DNA of 64,000 bases, taken from assembly GCF_030052815.1 (NCBI RefSeq), contig NC_079507.1:59337119-59401118 (forward strand), in the 5' to 3' direction. Source of the stretch: Hevea brasiliensis (Eukaryota > Streptophyta > Magnoliopsida > Malpighiales > Euphorbiaceae). A program made the position numbers and the translations under genes. The notes below the pieces were generated by a model. It saw only the letters and a program-made list of their open reading frames with translations. It ran no database searches and was not told the DNA's origin. Positions 44,255 through 56,469 of the stretch are shown here, one piece after another (within the stretch, counting starts at the first letter, position 1; each line of letters starts with the position of its first letter).

Positions 44255-44799
44255 AATTTGATAAAATTACATAGTACCTGAAAAATTGAAACAAATTAGA
44301 TTTCAAATGATTGGACCTTCATAACATGAATTCTAATCACTCAACCTGTTATGTTCGTCAAATACTCATAAAAAATAATTTTCAAAGCACCAATTCACAT
44401 ATTCACATTCAAATAATTTCCTTTTTAAACCAAGATGTCAAAGTTTAGAAAATTTTTCTCTGAAAATTAACAAAAAGGGCAATGAGCCTAGCAAGATCTA
44501 CCAGAAAATAATCAATAATAGAAAGATGAAAATTATAAGTGAACAAATTTAAAACTAAAATTTAAAGCTGAAATTTAAAGCTAGAACTAAAAAAAAAAAA
44601 TTTTAATGCTTATTTGCTTACAATGAATTATATCCCATCTGCACAAGAAAATTAGAACAATGTCAAACTCTGAATAAAGAGTATGGAAAAAACTTAAAAC
44701 AAATATATGTGAAAGAAATAAACAATCAATGAAAAATTATGGGTTATGCCCAGAAATGCTAAGTTTAGGTCTTTAGCTTGACCTTACTCAATCAAAATT

Positions 44800-46026
44800 T
44801 TATGGAGAATGTGAGAGATAGCAGGTTGCTATCTTCTCAATTGGCTCACCAACTGAATAATGCCTCAATCTTTGCCCATTTACCTTGAAATTACCAGACT
44901 TTTCACCAAAAATTTTCACAGCACCATGAGGGAAAACTTTCACAACTTTAAATGGACCTGACCACCTTGATTTTAATTTTCCTGAAAAAAATTTCAATCT
45001 TGAATTGAATAAGAGAACCAAATCTCCTTCTTTAAAGTCCTTTTTCTTGATGTGCTTATCATGCCATTTTCTAGTTCTTTCTTTATAGATCCTAGCATTT
45101 TCATAAGCATCAAGTCTCAATTCTTCTAACTCATCAAGTTGCAAAAGTCTTTTGTGTTCAGCAGCTTGTAAATCGAAATTGATTACTCTTATGGCCCAAT
45201 AAGCTTTATGTTCTAACTCTATGGGCAAATGGCATGATTTTCCAAAAACTAACCTATAAGGTATAGTTCCTATGGGGGTTTTAAAGGCTGTCCTATATGC
45301 CCAAAGAGTATCATCTAATTTAAGGGACCAATTTTTTCTAGACTTGTTGACAATTTTCTCTAAGATTTGCTTAAGTTCTCTATTTGTGATTTCTACTTGG
45401 CCATTTGTTTGAGGGTGATATGGTGTGGCAATCCTATGCTTTACCTCATACTTTCTCATCAATTTTTTAAATTAGTGATTGCAAAAATGGCTACCACCAT
45501 CACTGATTATGGCACGTAGGGCACCAAATCTGGTCAAAACAAATTCTTTTAGAAATTTCACCACAACTTTTGCATCATTGGTAGGTGTAGCAATAGCTTC
45601 TACCCATTTAGATACATAGTCCACCCCTACCAAGATATGTTTATTCCCATAAGAGGATGAAAATGGCCCCATGAAATCAATTCCCCACACATCAAACAAT
45701 TCAACTTCTAATATGGACTGCTGGGGCATCTCATCTCTCTTGGAAATATTGCCTACCCTTTAACACCTATCACACTTGCTTACAAAGTTTCTCACATGAT
45801 TAAACATATCAGGCCAATAGAAACCTGATGTCAAGACTTTTTCAATAGTTTTTGAGACACTACAATGACCACCATATTTACAGGAATGACAATGGTAAAT
45901 AACATCATTTATTTCTTCCTCTGGTATACATCTCCTAATTATTCCATCATTACATCTCCTAAACAAAAGAGGTTCTTCCCAAGAATAAAATTTAACATAA
46001 TGCAAGAATCTTTTCTTTGCTGCCAA
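44800..46026 (-). pseudogene. gypsy integrase (zinc finger and catalytic core)
   Basis: 46026-45760 carries the HHCC zinc-binding region (VIYHCHSCKYGGHCSVSKT...KCDRC). 45729-45472 is the core start with [11 protein letters not shown] and [13 protein letters not shown] (first Asp) and IISDGGSHF (second Asp). 45462-44800 has [19 protein letters not shown] (catalytic Glu region) and the long C-terminal part with [18 protein letters not shown]. No chromodomain is seen, as expected for Athila. In-frame stops after KCDRC (about 45760) and after HFCNH (about 45470) show it is dead. Confidence 0.85.
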
Positions 46027-46113
46027 AATAAATCAGGTGGCAAGACACCACAAAACAAGTAGTTCATAATATCAGCAAACCATGGAAGTGCAAATTTCAA
46101 CACATACAACTGC

Positions 46114-47605
46114 TTATTCATAAAAAAACTCATCAATTGGCACAATATCATCATTTTTATTTTCGGTTTTTATCCTAGAAAGGTGATCAGCCACCACATT
46201 CTCAACACCTTTTTTATCTCTTATTTCTAAATCAAATTCTTGAAGTAACAAAATCCATCTAATCAACCTAGATTTAGCTTCTTTCTTGCTCATTAAATAC
46301 CTTATTTGCTGCATGATCAGTGAAAACTATTACCTTTGAGTTGATCAAATAAGAACGGAATTTATTGAGTGCAAATACTACCGCAAGGAACTCTTTTTCA
46401 GTTGTAGCATAATTAACTTGAGCTTCATCAAGGGTTCAGCTTGCATAGTAAATGGCATAAGGTTTTCTATCTTTTCGCTGGCCAAGGACAGCTCCAACAG
46501 CAAACTCGCTTGCATCACACTTGATTTCGAATGGCAAAGTCCAATCCGGGGGTTGCATGATAGGAGCTGTTGTTAATGCCGTCTTTAACCTGCAAAAAAC
46601 AACCATAAAATTCTGATTAAAATCAAATTTAACATCATGATTCAAAAGATTTGTTAAGGGTTTAGCAAGTTTAGAAAAATCCTGAATAAATCGCCGGTAA
46701 AACCCGGCATGTCCAAGAAAACTCCGCACTCCTTTGACAGTGGTTGGAAGGGGCATTTTTTCAATAATTTCTATTTTGGCTCTATCTACTTCTATTCCCC
46801 TATTTGAGATCAAATGCCCTAAAACGATCCCTTCTTGGACCATAAAGTGGCATTTCTCCCAATTCAACACCAGATCATTATCAGCACACCTCTGCAAGAT
46901 TTTAGACAAATTAGTCAAATATGAATCAAAATTAGTTCCATATACTGAAAAGTCATCCATGAAGACCTCCATAATTTCTTCAATAAAATCAGAAAAAATG
47001 GCCATCATGCACCTTTGAAAGGTGCCAGGTGCATTACACAATCCGAATGGCATCCTTCGATATGCAAAGGTGCCATAGGGACAGGTAAAGGTAGTTTTTT
47101 CTTGGTCATCAGGATGGATTGGAATTTAAAAGAAACCAGAATATCCATCTAAGTAACAAAAGAAAGAATGCTTGGCTAATCTCTCTAACATTTGATCCAT
47201 AAAAGGAAGGGAAAAATAGTCTTTTCTTGTAGCATTGTTCAACTTCCTATAGTCTATGCACATTCTCCAACCTGTAACAGTTCTAGTGGGTATCAATTCA
47301 TTATTCTCATTTTTAACAACTGTCACCCCACCTTTTTTTGGTACAACATGCACAAGACTCACCCACTCACTGTCAGAAATGGGGTAAATAATTTCAGCAG
47401 CTAGTAATTTCAGGATTTCCTTTTTCACAACATCCTTCATTGTAGGATTTAATCTTCTTTGATGTTTAATGGAAGGTTTACTATTTGGCTCTAGGAAAAT
47501 CCTATGCATACATACTGTTAGACTAATTCCCTTTATATCATCAATTGCATAACCCAAAACTCTTCGATATTTTCTCAAAACTCTCAACAATTTTTTCATT
47601 CTCAA
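46114..47605 (-). pseudogene. gypsy reverse transcriptase and RNase H
   Basis: 47605-47126 is the N-terminal RT part (SDSEWVSLVHVVPKKGG, GWRMCIDYRKLNNATRKD, FFCYLDGYSGF). 47053-46436 has MPFGLCNAPGTFQRCMMAIF, the active site VFMDDFSVYG, LGHLISNRGIEVD, and the start of RNase H (FEIKCDASEFAVGAVLGQ). It continues with ATTEKELLAVVFALNKFRSY and [20 protein letters not shown] near 46150-46420. Stops near 47126, 46435 and 46320 interrupt the frame. Confidence 0.88.
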
Positions 47606-47999
47606 TATCAGTCAAAGATGCATTAATTATAACAGGATATGTTCCATTTGGTCCAAGAAAAGCATACCTGAGGTTGGAAGGAAGAGGTTTAAGATCTACC
47701 TTTGGGGCATCCTCTACCTTTAATGATGGTGGTTTAAACTCCAAAGTTTGCACTTCTTCAAGCTGAAAAATTATGGCTTCAAGATGTGGTGGAGAGCTCT
47801 CCAAGTGTTGTGCAAAAGCAGCTATGTTGTGATTGTCATCATCAATGCTCCCACCATGGACTAAACAATTTTCAAGAGAGTCTTGTAGATAGCTTTTTCT
47901 GAAATGCTCTTAAACAATCTCATCAATAATGTCTACCCGCAAACAAGACTCAACTTCTTCATGTTTCCTTTTCATGGCTGGATTAATGTTGAATATCAT

Positions 48000-48545
48000 T
48001 TAATCATCTCCCACTCTAAGTGTCAATTTCTCACCCTTTACATCAATTAATGCACCAGCTGTTACCAAAAAGGGTCTTCCCAATAACATAGGAATTTTTG
48101 TGTCTTCTTCCATATCTAAAATGACAAAGTCCACCAGAATGTAGAATTTCCCAACCTTGATAGGCACATTTTCTAGAATGCCTTCTGGATACTTAATTGA
48201 ACAATCAGCTAATGAAAGATACATGTTTGTGGGCTTCAACTCTCCCATATTCAACTTCTCATATATTGAAAGAGGCATTAGGCTAACACTAGCCCCAATG
48301 TCACATAAGGCATTTGCCACACAATTATCACCTATATGACAAGGGATGGAAAACACACCCGCATCTTTGAGTTTGAGAGGTAACTTCTTCTGAATTATAG
48401 CACTGCATTGCTCTCCCAAGTTGATGGTATCATAATCTTCTAGCCTTCTCTTGTTGGTAAGAATCTCCTTCAAAAACTTAGCATAACTTGGCATTTGGGA
48501 TAGTGCTTCAGTGAATGGCACATTGATATACAACTTCTTTAGCAC
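48000..48545 (-). pseudogene. gypsy aspartic protease region
   Basis: A frame of 181 codons: INVPFTEALSQMPSYAKFLKE, then IPCHIGDNCVANALCDIGAS with the catalytic D(I)GAS motif (usually DLGAS), SLMPLSIYEKLNMGELKPTN, and the flap/second half MLLGRPFLVTAGALIDVKG. This is the Athila-type protease that processes Gag-Pol. The segment is intact, but the frames on both sides are interrupted. Confidence 0.85.
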
Positions 48546-49290
48546 TTCAAGGAATTTGCCAAATTGTTTGTCTAGCTTATGCTTGATGAATCTTTGAGGG
48601 TAGGGAAGGGTGGGCTTGTAAGGCTCAGGTGGAATGTATGGTTTCTCTCCCTCATCTTGCTCACTTTTGCTTTCTTCTTCTTTTTCATTTTTCTTGCTCT
48701 CAACTGAATTTTCTTCTTTTGTGCTCTCTTTTTCTTCTCTCTTGTTTTCACTCTCTTAACCAACTTTCTTACCACTTCTCAAGGTCACAACCTTACATTG
48801 TTCATGAGGGTTTTGTGGTTGGCTAGGTAGTTTGCTATAGGATTTACTTCCCGATGAGCTTGCTTGTTGAGCCAATTGAGTCTTCAACATACGATTGTGA
48901 ACTTGTAATTGATCCATGGTTTGTCTCATGTGTTGCATTTCTTCCTCCAATTTTCTATACATCTTGCTTTGTTCAGCAAAAAATTTCTCCATGATGCTTT
49001 CCAAGGTTGGCTTCGGTTCATGAGGTGGAAGGGATTGTTGTGCTCTTGCTTGATATCCAGGTTGTGGTTGCCTTGTGGGCTGAAATTGAGGCTGAAGTTG
49101 AGGCCTATTCTACTGCATATACTGCTGGTTATGAGCATAATTTGAGCTTTGACGTTGTTGAGCAAAAGTTGCTTGTGGTCTCCATGTTGAGTTGTTCACA
49201 TTAGAGTAAGAATTTCCCATAGGTTTCTATTGATAACCTCCTGCATAAGCAGCTTGTTCTTGCAAATAATCATCACCATAAGAAGAGTAA
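48546..49290 (-). pseudogene. gypsy gag C-terminal and spacer region, broken
   Basis: 49004-48756 reads a helical segment ESIMEKFFAEQSKMYRKLEE, EMQHMRQTMDQLQVHNRMLK, followed by SKLPSQPQNPHEQCKVVTLR, the usual link between Gag and protease. 48775-48572 is Lys/Glu-rich in another frame, showing a frameshift. Frames at 49005-49290 are Gln/Asn-rich and contain stops. Confidence 0.6.
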
Positions 49291-49885
49291 TCAATTCCAC
49301 AACTTTGGGTTCCATCTGTGTAGGCAACTTATTGCAAGAGTTGTAGGAGTTGAGGTTGTTGCCTTTATGCAAAAATCACTAAGAAGCTGAGTCAACTGAT
49401 CAAATCTTGCATTCATGTAGCTAACTGAGTCAAGTTTATAAATCCTAGCCTTCTTGGGCTCAAGTGCTCTAGGATTTCCCCATAAATGGGTATTATGAGC
49501 AATCTTCTCTAATAAATCATAGCATTCTTCACCTGTCATTCTCATGAAATCTCCTCCTGCTTGTGAATCAATTGTGTTTCTTATGGCTGGAGTAACTCTA
49601 GTGTAGAAATTCTGAACAATCATCCATTTGGGTATTTCATGATGAGGACATTGCCTTTCAAGCTCCTTAAATCTCATCCAAGATTCATACAAAGTTTCAT
49701 CATCCCTTGGCTTAAAAGCTACCATCAAATTCCTCAAATGACTGGTCTTCCCAGGTGGGAAAAACTGAGATAGAAAAGCTTGAGATAGCTGCTCCCAAGT
49801 AGCTATAGTAGCTTGTGGAAGTGAGTCATACCACTCTAATGCTGAATCCCGAAGAGAGAATGGAAATAAGGTGAGCCGAATCATT
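49291..49885 (-). pseudogene. gypsy gag, central part
   Basis: Retrotrans_gag core of 197 codons: IRLTLFPFSLRDSALEWYDS, WEQLSQAFLSQFFPPGKTSH, RDDETLYESWMRFKELERQC, FYTRVTPAIRNTIDSQAGGD, GEECYDLLEKIAHNTHLWGN. It starts at the solo LTR border; the N-terminal part of the same gag is at 52358-52825. A frameshift follows LSDFCIK. Confidence 0.88.
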
Positions 49886-52357
49886 TGTCACGACCCAACC
49901 TATGGGCCGGACCGGTACTAGGACCTGGGCCAGCCTAAAGCCCCCGAGGCCCGTAGTAAGCCTTAACTATTCATTTATCCAACTCTAAGGCCCATTTGGG
50001 CCCAATTTCAAGAAACCAACCGGACAGAGTCCGGCCATAAAATGGACCTACCAACGGGGAGTTTTTGACTCACCCGACCTGTAAACACAATAAACAATCC
50101 ATTGGGGAGCTCAGCTCACCCTCTACATACTCATATCATCATAAAAATAAATGGGAGCTCAGCTCCCTCATCCAGTCCATCAAACATGTATATAATAATT
50201 TTACAGGTCCACAATAATAATTTAGTTTACAGACCCAAATCAAATAAACATTTCTAACACATGCGGAAATTCTAGGAGTAAATAAAATTACACAAATATT
50301 GATAAATAACCTGCGAGGAAAGGAAGCAGGTTAACCTCAAAAATATCCTCCTGTGGCCTGGAAAAATATTGAACAGGAGTGAGCGTTCGACTCAGAGAGT
50401 AAAATATCAATTTCAACCTTAATCTCTATAACTATCTAAAACTAATGCAACCTGTGGAATGAAATGCAACATCAGCAATAAATTCACATCATAGCATCAA
50501 AAAGGTAATTTGGAGCACTCACGCACCCTGTAGCATCAATCATAATATATGGGAGCTGATCCCCTATACAGCTCTCTTAAATCCAACCTGGTGCCAGCGA
50601 AGAACTCAGCTCGGACTTCCACTTAATAACCAAATCGAGGGTCCCAGCGAAGAACTCAAGCCGTGACTACCCCTCGAAGGATCGGGTCCCAGCGAAGAAC
50701 TCAAGCCGTGACTACCCGTCCTATCCATAGTCCACACCACATCACACGCACGCCAACGCACGCACACTGCTCCAAATTACCGCAACAACATTCATGGCAC
50801 TTTAACAGTTATCAATGCAACATAAATCGTGCCTAGAGTTTTTACTACATAATTATATGCATATAAGTGATGCATGGGCATGCTGAACATATAATAATAT
50901 CGAAATTACAATTAAAATTAATATTTTACTCACAGACTTGACGGTGATCACTGAGGCGGCTGGGCGGAGGAAGAAGGCTGTCCCGGCTCACCTGACAATT
51001 TTTATTACAATCATTTAATAAATTTGACTCAATACAAACAAAGAAAAGACCAAATACGTCCTAAGTCGTGCCGAAAATCCAGCAGAGTCTTCCCTATACC
51101 TAGGACCTACCCAACCAGCAAAAGGGCTCAAAGCACACTTCTATATTCACAATCCATATGTCCACAACTCAATCCCATCACACAGCCCCTCCTGGGCCCA
51201 TCAAATCAATCATCCATCACAATATGTAAAATTTCAATTTAGTCCTTATAATTGACCATATTTGCAAAAACTGCCCAAATCAGCTCTAAAAATTCTAAAA
51301 CTTTGCCCCGCGGTCCTTAGCAATATTATTAAGCTATTGCAAAAAGAATCATAATTTTCTAAGCTACCACGAATATTTTATAGATTTTTAATCCTATTTA
51401 AGCACTAGAAAATTACGAAAAAACAAGGTTCGGGTTTACCTTTGCCAATTCCGACTTCGGGAACGCGCTCGGGACATTTTTCAATGTGGGGCTAGCCAAA
51501 ACCTCGGTGCAATTCGGAGACTTTTCCGGTAACGGGTCTGTCTGGCCAGAATTTCGTGGACCCGGTCAACTGTCGAATTTCCTCGAATTGAGGATACCTA
51601 CACGAAGCCCATAACACGGGGGTTAGTAAATAAATTTTTTCAGAATTTTCTAAGCTCATTAAATGCTCGGAAAAACACTGCGAAGTTCCGTGGGACCCAC
51701 CGAAAAACGGTGTCGGAAAAATTTGAAATTTATGTCGCTGCGAAGCTCTCAACGAGTGGAGCGTGCTGGTACCCTCGGTTTTCTCGTGGGATTCACGATT
51801 TTCGAGAAATCTAGCCCAAAAGTCGAAATGGGCTAAAATCTTCCCGAGCAAAAATTGGACAAACCGCTCTATGGATTTCGGCGTTCTTGGTGTCTATGGA
51901 AAGCTCTCGCCGAGTAGATGATTTTAGACACAAGACCCAGTCCAATTGGTAGCCGGATCGGCCGGATTTTGGCCGGGGAAGCCGAAACGCCGCGCGCGCG
52001 AGGAAGAAAAAGAGAAGAAGACCTGTCCGATTCGACCGGTCCAATCCGGTCCGGTTCGATTCGGCCGGTTCAATTCAGAATACAAAATTTTGAATTTTTA
52101 CTCTGCCTCGGGACCGAAAACGAGGTCCAAAAATTCCAAAAAAATTCCAGAAAACTCAGAAAAATACGTAGACTCCAAATATATTTTTAGTTTTGCCACG
52201 TGGTCTTTAAATTAATTTTTAAAAATCATCAAAGTTTATATTTTCGGAAAATCGAACCCGATTTTTAAATCCGAAAAATCTCAAAAAAATTCCTAAAATT
52301 TAAATAAAATTAAAATACCAAAAATGCTCATAAAATTTAAAATTTTGGGGTGTTACA
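49886..52357. repeat. solo LTR (2472 bp) inserted in the gypsy gag
   Basis: Ends are TGTCACGACCC ... GGGGTGTTACA, with TG/CA termini and a slightly longer inverted match. It interrupts the gag frame exactly between SDEV and IRLTLFPF. The target duplication is CACTT on the right (52358-52362) and CATT on the left (49882-49885), one base lost. No gag, pol, PBS or second LTR is present, so it is a solo LTR left by recombination. Inside, GTCCCAGCGAAGAACTCAAG... is tandemly repeated at about 50641-50725, with a related unit near 50591. Minus-strand ORFs at 51492-51851 and 51811-52044 are LTR sequence. Confidence 0.8.
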
Positions 52358-52825
52358 CACTTCATCTGAAACTCCAGGCTGTCTTTGTGTGCCATATATC
52401 ATCAAAAATTTCTTCAAATGAGAATGAGGATTTTCAAGTGGGCTACCTCCAAATTGTGAATCCTGAATCATTTGAATGAGACCAGTCTTTAACTCAAATT
52501 AATTAGCTCCAATGATAGGTCTATTATCTCTCACATCTGCACATCTAGAAAAAGCATAATCCAACATGGATCTTCTCTGAGGTTCATTTTGATTAATAAC
52601 TTCATTCTGCCTATTTTGCTCATTTCCTCCATTATCTCCACCAATAGCTCTATTTTGATTCTCCATGTTTTTAATTGTCTCCTCTTGCTCAAATCTTTGT
52701 TCTTCTTCTTTTTCTGCTTCCTTTCTTCTCTTGCATTCCTTTTTATTGGCTCGACAGAATTTTTCAATTTCAGGGTTGAACAACAATTCAATATCACTTG
52801 TGCTTTTCGATTGTCTCATAAACAA
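52358..52825 (-). pseudogene. gypsy gag, N-terminal part
   Basis: From the start near 52825 (MRQSKSTSDIELLFNPEIEK) comes a charged helical stretch (KKECKRRKEAEKEEEQRFEQ), an Asn/Gln-rich spacer, then RRSMLDYAFSRCADVRDNRP and after one stop FELKTGLIQMIQDSQFGGSP and HLKKFLMIYGTQRQPGVSDE, where the solo LTR cuts in. The overall pattern is that of Athila Gag. Confidence 0.8.
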
Positions 52826-52926
52826 GAAAAGTACCTGAAAAACACAAGGAACAGCAGTGAAAATAAAAGAAAATAAAAATTCTAATCAGCTTAAAATAAT
52901 TAAAATCCAACTTAAAAATAAACAAT

Positions 52927-52944
52927 TCCCCGGCAACGGCGCCA
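52927..52944 (-). promoter_or_regulatory. primer-binding site of the Athila-type element (tRNA-Asp)
   Basis: On the minus strand TGGCGCCGTTGCCGGGGA lies six bases after the LTR end. It is the standard Athila-lineage primer site, complementary to the 3' end of plant tRNA-Asp. Confidence 0.9.
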
Positions 52945-52950
52945 AAAACT

Positions 52951-54328
52951 TGGTATGTGTCCGCAAGTGCACGGGTCACAGTAGTATAGTTTTAAAAATA
53001 ATATCGTTCCCACAGGGAATTGTGCTTAAATTGGAAATAAAATGATAAGCTAATTAGAATGGTAAAATTTAAAGATATTAAAAATGAAATTTAAAATTTA
53101 AGATTGGTATTTGAGGTATTTAAGCTAAATCAAACAATTAACTAAATTAATTAAACTAGATTACCAAAATTTAAATTGAAATTGCTATTTATGAAATTTG
53201 GAGGAATTAAATCTAAATTCAATAAAAATTAAAGTGATTCTAGAGATAGGTTTTCAATATTGTTTGCATGTGATTTATCCCCAATTTAGCCAAACATATG
53301 AGAATTGCAATTTTGAGGGAAATCAATTCTTAGTTCTTTGAAACCTTTTTCAAGCATTTCAAAGTTGGTATTCATTAAATCAAACCATGTTTTCACGATA
53401 TTTCAAACCTAACAAAAACCCAATTAAAGCTCTAATTGATTTTGGAAAGTCCCCTTAATCCTTTTAGCTTATCTCTAACACCAAGAAAACTAAGTTTATT
53501 GTAAGATTATTTATCCCAAACATTCACTTTTCAGTCCATCTGTCAAAGATTAAAGCTTAACTTAATGAGGGCCCATTCATCAAGTAAGGCAACAAGCTCA
53601 CAAGCAATAAATCAAAATGTAACAAATCTCATTTAAATGACTAAATCAGTTCAAAACCACAATACAAAGCAATATTTATAAACCCATCTCTAGAATCTCA
53701 AATATCTACTCACAAATCATAGTTTCAAGACAAACCCAAGTGTAGAAATGAAGAAATATTGAAAAACTAATCTAACGAATAGAAAAACCCAGTAGAATGA
53801 TGAAGTATCAGCTGCTGGAGAGTTGCAGAAATGTCCTCTGCTGCTGCTTGCCAAACCAGACGTGCCCTTCTTTCTCTCCTTCTTTCTTGCCAAAAATCTC
53901 TCTCTTTCTCTCCTTATGGAAAGAAATAGATAAAGGGGCTTTTATATGGTTCAGAGATCTACCCTAGAATGGGTAAAAAGATGGAAGATTCCAGAGAAAG
54001 TGAGGTATTAAATCAGAGGAACGAAAATGCCACGTCAGCCATTTTCAGTAAAAACGACATAAGCTGAATCGGTTGTGTCGCGGGTAACTCAACTTCAAAA
54101 TATTTTTGCAATTCAACTCTAATTTCTTTCAAATAGCTGCTCTAATCAAAATACACTAAATTTCTCCAAATTTAACCTACAAAACAAATAAATTCTATAA
54201 ATTAAATTAAGAAGTGTAAAATTATAAAATTGACTAAATATATGTTAATATTTATAGTAATAGCTATGAACATGGATAAATTATGTGTAAAAATTACACC
54301 TAAATGATGATATAAAATGCATGCATCA
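52951..54328 (-). repeat. 5' LTR of the Athila-type element (1378 bp)
   Basis: In plus orientation it runs TGGTATGTGTCCGCAAGTGC ... AAATGCATGCATCA, nearly identical to the LTR at 38473-39873 apart from scattered substitutions and a 21-bp deletion after TCGCGGG (about 54085). Confidence 0.93.
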
Positions 54329-54333
54329 TAAAT

Positions 54334-54491
54334 CCAAGTTTATCTTTAGCCCTAAGTGCTATTAACATTGATCTACTCCAAGCAAGATAATCCTCACCGG
54401 TTAATGGAGCATTTACAAGATTCATACTGGGATGATCAGAACTCTGCAACGACAGCTGATCTCAGTTCTCATGAGCCATGGATCCAGCCAT
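54334..54491 (-). pseudogene. copia gag, N-terminal start
   Basis: From the ATG at 54491: MAGSMAHEN-stop-DQLSLQSS, DHPSMNLVNAPLTGEDYLAW, SRSMLIALRAKDKLGF. This is the usual N-terminus of an Ale/Ivana-like copia Gag (the HPSxxLVxxxLxGxNYxxW pattern). It is cut at LGF by the right LTR of the nested gypsy element. One in-frame stop replaces a Trp codon. Confidence 0.8.
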
Positions 54492-54562
54492 CTTCAATCA
54501 AATCCAGATGAACTAACTATCAAATCGATGAGATTAGAATCAGCAATCAGTCGCAGGAAAGC

Positions 54563-54577
54563 GGAGCTCTGATACCA
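54563..54577 (-). promoter_or_regulatory. primer-binding site of the split copia element
   Basis: On the minus strand TGGTATCAGAGCTCC directly follows the LTR end and matches the classical initiator-Met tRNA site perfectly over TGGTATCAGAGC. Confidence 0.88.
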
Positions 54578-54847
54578 TGAACGAAAATAGAAACTAACTA
54601 GAAAACTTGATAGATAAGAGAATAAAAATGATTCTCATTCGTCTGATTTGATCTGTACAAATAACTGTCTCTTGTATATTACTTTACAAGAATGAGAAAA
54701 GTCAACACTATCTAGAATTATCCAGCCAGCTAATTAACTAATCTTCCCGCCAAAATAATGTTTCTCGGAACCCTTTACATCTGCAATTGCACAGCTTCTC
54801 TGGATCTTCTTATCAGTGCTTCTCGAATGGTTTGTTTTGTGTTAACA
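54578..54847 (-). repeat. LTR of the split copia element (about 270 bp)
   Basis: On the minus strand it begins TGTTAACACAAAACAAACC (54847) and ends TTTTCGTTCA (54578), directly before the PBS. The inner end is certain. The outer end is inferred from the TGTTA start, since no second LTR is available for comparison. Confidence 0.55.
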
Positions 54848-56420
54848 AAACGCCCGGTTTCATTTATGGACCCAACGCACCGTTTTGAACACACTCTTTT
54901 CTTACACCGGCTTCTTCTTTTGCGGGAAGCAAATAAGATCAGCGTTCTGCAATTTCATCAGAACGTAGCTGGAGCCACATAATTTGGTTTCTGCTAGAAA
55001 ATAGAAATGTTATGCTCTTACCTTCTTCTTGAAAGGAATGGCAAAAAAAAAAGAGCCAAAGGGCAGCTATAAGGGGCGTCGAATTCCATGGAAAGCCTTG
55101 CAAATTGAGCAGTCTCTTAGCCAATACCCAGCTTTCATTACCTGTTCGACCTTAAAATAATAAGTTCGTTTAAATTTGGCAAGCTCAGAGATGGATCACT
55201 TGGCCCTAATAAACCTAGCTACAAACAAAAAGGTCCATATAGCATATTGGTTTCAGAAGCTCCACGTACAGATCAATTACAGTACAACAAACCCCAACAA
55301 GCAATTGTGCAAGTATGGATATACCTCAATTGTACCATAGAATGCAAAATTCAAGTGATTTAATTTGCATTACATTGTTGCTCCCACTTGTAAAACAAAG
55401 CCTAAAGGCAAACCAGGAAATGACAAAACATTGTCTGTCCTGGCCATTTGAATTAGTCTCAGTCATGCATCAGCACGACTCCTAGCAATACTATCAATAT
55501 AATATTACTTTTTTGAAAAAAAATAACTTAATTAATTTATTTTTAATGCCTACAAATGAATATATTCAAAATATTGCTTTTTTATATAAACAATAACGAT
55601 AAATTGACTTATAATAATTTGTTTTAAAAGTCGGAATTAATCTTAATAATTCCAGTTCCCTACCTCTTGAGTCTGCATTTGCCAATCATTTGTGAGAGAA
55701 CCCATATCTACTGATCACCTCATACAACACAAATGAGGAAGCATGGCAAAGGAGAGACTTGCCCTATTGTTCAAATTACCAAAGCAAAATCTTTCTTTAA
55801 TTAATTCCCATGAACAAATTAAGGAAAATTTTTCTAATTATGAATGGTGTGTATATGCAAGTATTTTAGTTTTTATTTTTTTCTAAATAATTATTTAGCA
55901 GGCCCCTATTTACTATGCATATGATTTTTTTTTAAACACTGTGCATATGAAATTATACCCATTGGATTAACATATATTAAGGGAAAATGAAAAATAATAT
56001 TGTTAGTAAATATAATATTTAATTAATTAATTTTTTAATAACAAAGTGATTTAACCAGTAAACGGGTAAAGTTCTGAACGGTATGATAACTATACTTTCT
56101 TTGTTATTTTTTCATGAAAAAGAAAGAGGCACTTACCCATCACTGGTTGTCTGGTTCAGCAAAACAAACAGAGATTAACAACTAGTTATGGTTTTTCATT
56201 TCCCGTAAGTGCTAAACTTATATTATTCAAGCAGGTCGAACAGATAATGAAAGAAAGGTTAGTCAGCAAAAAAGAACTGTTCAATTGACAAGCATAGCAT
56301 GGAACGCACTCACCCAGAGCCTCCGACCGCCACTCGTCGATCGCAATCGATGTATCTTTTACTGTTATATCTCTCTTCTTCTATATCCTTTTTTGGTTCC
56401 AAGGTATCAAGAAGCTGGTT

Positions 56421-56469
<49 letters not shown>

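Larger units (their letters stand above)
38473..54328 (-). mobile_element. Athila-type Ty3/gypsy retrotransposon, complete but decayed
   Basis: Two LTRs (38473-39873 and 52951-54328) bound a minus-strand element of 15.9 kb, or about 13.4 kb without the solo LTR inside it. A perfect 5-bp target duplication TAAAT lies at 38468-38472 and 54329-54333. The order on the minus strand is LTR, tRNA-Asp-type PBS, gag, protease, RT, RNase H, integrase, a 74-bp repeat array, an extra env-position ORF, a polypurine tract and LTR. The PBS, the long spacers and the extra ORF fit the Athila lineage. The LTRs are still very similar, so the insertion is fairly young, yet gag-pol has several stops. Confidence 0.92.
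37880..54847 (-). mobile_element. old copia element split by a nested gypsy insertion
   Basis: A minus-strand copia element whose right part (LTR 54847-54578, PBS, gag start) and left part (rest of gag, 38472 to about 37880) are separated by the Athila-type element 38473-54328. The two gag halves join in sequence across the TAAAT target duplication. The left end is truncated: homology stops at about 37880, just before the expected zinc knuckle, and no left LTR or pol is found. It is therefore an old, decayed copy that was already an insertion site. Confidence 0.8.

Noticed and set aside
43935..44306. Repeat protein of 123 codons
   Set aside because: It is a translation of the 74-bp array; 74 is not divisible by three, so units fall in different frames and no protein repeat is maintained.
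51492..52215. ORFs on both strands in the solo LTR
   Set aside because: Lie wholly inside the LTR, with no domain; overlapping frames on both strands.
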